Shown piece by piece: positions 42,524-42,801 of a stretch of DNA of 42,801 nucleotides; the first letter of the stretch is position 1; each line of letters starts with the position of its first letter. The translations under genes and the position numbers were made by a program. The notes below the pieces were generated by a model. It saw only the letters and a program-made list of their open reading frames with translations, was not told where the DNA came from and did no database searches. The stretch covers positions 1 through 42,801 of the forward strand of contig CALVTH010000010.1 in the NCBI GenBank assembly GCA_944360115.1, in the 5' to 3' direction. Source of the DNA: an uncultured Clostridia bacterium. Lineage in GTDB: Bacteria > Bacillota > Clostridia > Christensenellales > CAG-917.

Positions 42524-42801
42524 ATGGCGCTGGACGTGTGTCTGTATATCCTGAGCGCGCTTTGCGGGCTTGTTGCGGGCAGTTTTCTCAATGTTTGCAT
42601 ATACCGCCTGCCGCGCGGCGAGTTTTTCTCCAAAAGCCGTTCGTTTTGTCCCAATTGCAAGTCTCCAATAAAAGCCTACGACAATATTCCGGTGTTGAGT
42701 TACATCATTCTGCGCGGGAAGTGTCGCAGTTGCGGAGAACGGATTTCCCCGCGGTATCCTCTCGTAGAATTGTTGACCTGCGCGCTGTGGGTGGGCAATT
42801 A
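42524..42801 (+). CDS. pilD: Prepilin peptidase PilD (type A24), 5' part only
   Basis: The first 92 codons are seen before the window ends. MALDVCLYILSALCGLVAGS is the first membrane helix, followed by FLNVCIYRLPRGE, as in the family's GSFLNVxIYRLP. Two CxxC pairs follow (CPNCKSPI and CRSCGERI) that bind zinc, then SPRYPLVELLT, the segment before the first catalytic Asp loop, which lies past the edge. It cuts and methylates the prepilins encoded just upstream, and may do the same for the PilX-like protein. The SD is GAGGGCGG before ATG 42524. Confidence 0.93.
   Translation, partial: MALDVCLYILSALCGLVAGSFLNVCIYRLPRGEFFSKSRSFCPNCKSPIKAYDNIPVLSYIILRGKCRSCGERISPRYPLVELLTCALWVGN

Overview
This window is one continuous, GC-rich, gene-dense bacterial segment that is probably from the Clostridia (Bacillota). 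The pointers are a spore-germination protease gene (gpr) placed divergently beside rpsT, a large Gram-positive-type SRP RNA with an Alu-like 5' domain, strong SD/sigma-A-type signals, and a single-chain PurL. The genus cannot be named from the sequence. No phage, insertion sequence or CRISPR array is visible.

Layout. 1-2970: tRNA-Thr, an amidohydrolase, an S33 alpha/beta hydrolase and a small XRE-type repressor with its own operator-like promoter. 3190-14962: a purine operon, purE-purM-purN-purO-(AICAR transformylase)-purD-purL-guaB-folD, behind a strong promoter and a leader with an intrinsic terminator just before purE. The last two IMP steps use an archaeal-type PurO plus a free-standing AICAR transformylase instead of bifunctional PurH. 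folD, last in the operon, can make the formyl-folate used by PurN and the transformylase. 15235-20111: a VOC-fold protein, an old-yellow-enzyme/FAD fusion, a convergent class I aminotransferase and a LOG-like protein. 20287-25839: tRNA-Pro and three unusual genes: a membrane-anchored extracellular propeller/SH3 protein, a protein joining an RNA-polymerase-alpha-CTD-like domain to WG repeats, and a membrane-anchored subtilase. 25872-32139: rpsT, gpr, murI, an EF-G-like GTPase with altered guanine-recognition residues, a pyridoxal-kinase-like protein and SRP RNA. 32263-33912: a two-helix membrane protein of unknown role. 34115 to the right edge: a type IV pilus-like operon (pilC, pilM, pilN, pilO, a giant PilX-like protein, two prepilins and the start of the prepilin peptidase). 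No assembly ATPase (PilB/PilT) lies inside the window.

Two whole-window observations stand out. First, reading by eye I found no ACGT tetranucleotide from 1 to 36632, then about 18 in the last 6.2 kb. Asp, Asn and Tyr codons switch from the preferred NAC to NAT before Val, as if ACGT were being avoided. The change falls inside pilN, suggesting that the distal pilus genes have a different recent history from the rest. Second, several promoters with near-consensus -35/-10 boxes sit so close to the start codon that the mRNA would be leaderless or nearly so (22912 minus, 23005 plus, 31666 minus, possibly 26300 plus).
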